Below are positions 14,229-14,909 of a stretch of 14,909 bases of DNA, in pieces. Made by a program: the position numbers and the translations under genes. Under the pieces are notes generated by a model that ran no database searches, was not told the origin of the DNA, and saw only the letters and a program-made list of their open reading frames with translations. Numbering within the stretch: position 1 is the stretch's first letter; the number at the start of each line of letters is the position of its first letter. This stretch comes from Rhodobacterales bacterium (lineage in GTDB: Bacteria > Pseudomonadota > Alphaproteobacteria > Rhodobacterales > Rhodobacteraceae), in assembly GCA_013298675.1 (NCBI GenBank), contig JAAFIJ010000030.1, positions 1-14,909 of the forward strand, written 5' to 3'.

Positions 14229-14263
14229 GACGACAAGCCACCGTAAATGGGTGGCTTGTCGTC
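14229..14263. terminator. Second strong hairpin, probable terminator for the convergent minus-strand gene
   Basis: A perfect 14-bp stem (GACGACAAGCCACC at 14229-14242 and its complement at 14250-14263) closes a 7-base loop. TTT follows on the plus strand; on the minus strand the stem is followed by mixed A/T-rich sequence. It begins 12 bases after the stop of the membrane-protein gene, so it may end transcripts from both directions. Confidence 0.7.
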
Positions 14264-14275
14264 TTTGCAGATATG

Positions 14276-14909
14276 TCAGCCCCGATAAGCAAAGCCACCA
14301 AAGATGCGACCCTCGTCGCGGTGTCGGCCGCCACGGACCGCACCAACATAGGCCGCAGCCGCAGCCACCATTGCAGCGGATGCCAGAAGAAAGGCGGACA
14401 AAATCGCACTGACCCGGGCCAACTCGGCCGCTTTGATCGCAATCGCCTCCGCGTCGGCGGCAAGTTTGTCGGCCGCCGCCTTGGCATCGGACAGGCCTTT
14501 TTCGGCATCACTGCGCGCCGTTTGGGTGGCGTTGATTGCGGCATCCACCCGCGTTGCGGCTTCGGCAGGCGTGGCACCTGTGCTGGTCACGACAGCGCTT
14601 ACCAAATAGGCGCGCTCTGGGTCCGAGATTTCTCCGGTTTTCAGCACGTTGGCAAGAATGGCAGCCGTATCACCTGCCATCGTCGCCGGATCAGCGGGTG
14701 CCGTGCCGACGGCGCTTGGGCGCAACAAAGTGCGGTTCAAATAGTCCATCGGGCCGGTCGTTTCTTCGCCTTGCACCAACGAGGCCCCAGCGCTGATCGC
14801 CTCTTTGGTGGCCTCTGCCACAACGGTCCCAGTCGCCTGCACCACAGTTCCGGCAACAGTCCCTGCGCCAGACGCCACGGCGCCAACGGTTGCCATTGTC
14901 GTGGACACC
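14276..14909 (-). CDS. Ala-rich membrane protein with a C-terminal transmembrane helix, 5' end missing
   Basis: The gene runs off the right edge with an open frame, so the visible 210 residues are probably the C-terminal part; the GTG at 14908 need not be the start. After an Ala/Gly/Thr/Val-rich start, which may be the end of a glycine-zipper or membrane region, comes a conserved-looking PMDYLNRTLLRPSA (about 53-66). A long Ala/Asp/Glu-rich helical stretch follows (about 115-165), probably a coiled coil, then one hydrophobic helix (about 167-190) and a short charged tail with GGRHRDEG. It resembles a group of alphaproteobacterial membrane proteins of unknown function, sometimes labelled PhnA-like, but I cannot confirm that from sequence alone. 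It may belong with the stress-related genes next to it. Confidence 0.6.
   Translation of the reverse strand, partial: VSTTMATVGAVASGAGTVAGTVVQATGTVVAEATKEAISAGASLVQGEETTGPMDYLNRTLLRPSAVGTAPADPATMAGDTAAILANVLKTGEISDPERAYLVSAVVTSTGATPAEAATRVDAAINATQTARSDAEKGLSDAKAAADKLAADAEAIAIKAAELARVSAILSAFLLASAAMVAAAAAYVGAVRGGRHRDEGRIFGGFAYRG

Overview
The window looks like part of a Rhodobacterales (Roseobacter-group) chromosome. The reasons are the moderately high GC content, the alphaproteobacterial protein families, and two divergent GGAAC-N16/17-CGTT promoters of the type used by alphaproteobacterial EcfG sigma factors. No rRNA, tRNA, insertion sequence, phage gene or CRISPR array is visible. The two ends are cut: an ABC transporter ATPase runs off the left edge and a membrane protein gene runs off the right edge.

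Left two thirds (about 1-9550, minus strand): a tightly packed catabolic cluster. Reading in transcription order from a promoter near 9575-9602, it encodes a class III PLP aminotransferase, two tandem phytoene-dehydrogenase-like FAD oxidoreductases, a stand-alone GcvT/DMGDH-type folate protein, and two tandem Rieske non-heme iron oxygenase alpha subunits. These six genes overlap at every junction (four ATGA or TGATG stop-start overlaps and one longer overlap), so they are very probably one translationally coupled unit. After a 44-bp gap come a polyamine-type periplasmic binding protein and its ATPase. A divergent TetR/BetI-like regulator (9677-10327) sits at the head of the cluster.

A 20-bp near-palindrome lies over the -35 region of the aminotransferase promoter (9587-9606). 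A copy matching at 17 of 20 positions lies in the 44-bp gap in front of the transporter genes (1527-1546). This suggests one regulator controls both uptake and catabolism. Rieske oxygenases, a folate-dependent one-carbon acceptor, flavin dehydrogenases and an aminotransferase together suggest breakdown of an N-methylated small molecule, such as a betaine, an N-methyl amino acid or an N-methylated heterocycle like homarine. The one-carbon unit would go to tetrahydrofolate and the nitrogen to the amino-acid pool. The exact substrate cannot be read from the sequence.

Right third (about 10330-14909): a set of genes with a stress-response character. A 68-aa hydrophilic protein (minus) and a two-domain PRC-barrel protein (plus) are divergent, and each has a GGAAC-N16/17-CGTT promoter. 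They are followed on the plus strand by a CurA-like NADPH-dependent reductase coupled by an ATGA overlap to a DJ-1/Hsp31-like protein, then a DUF3775 protein. Two strong back-to-back hairpins (14155-14263) separate this run from the convergent, incomplete membrane protein gene at the right edge.
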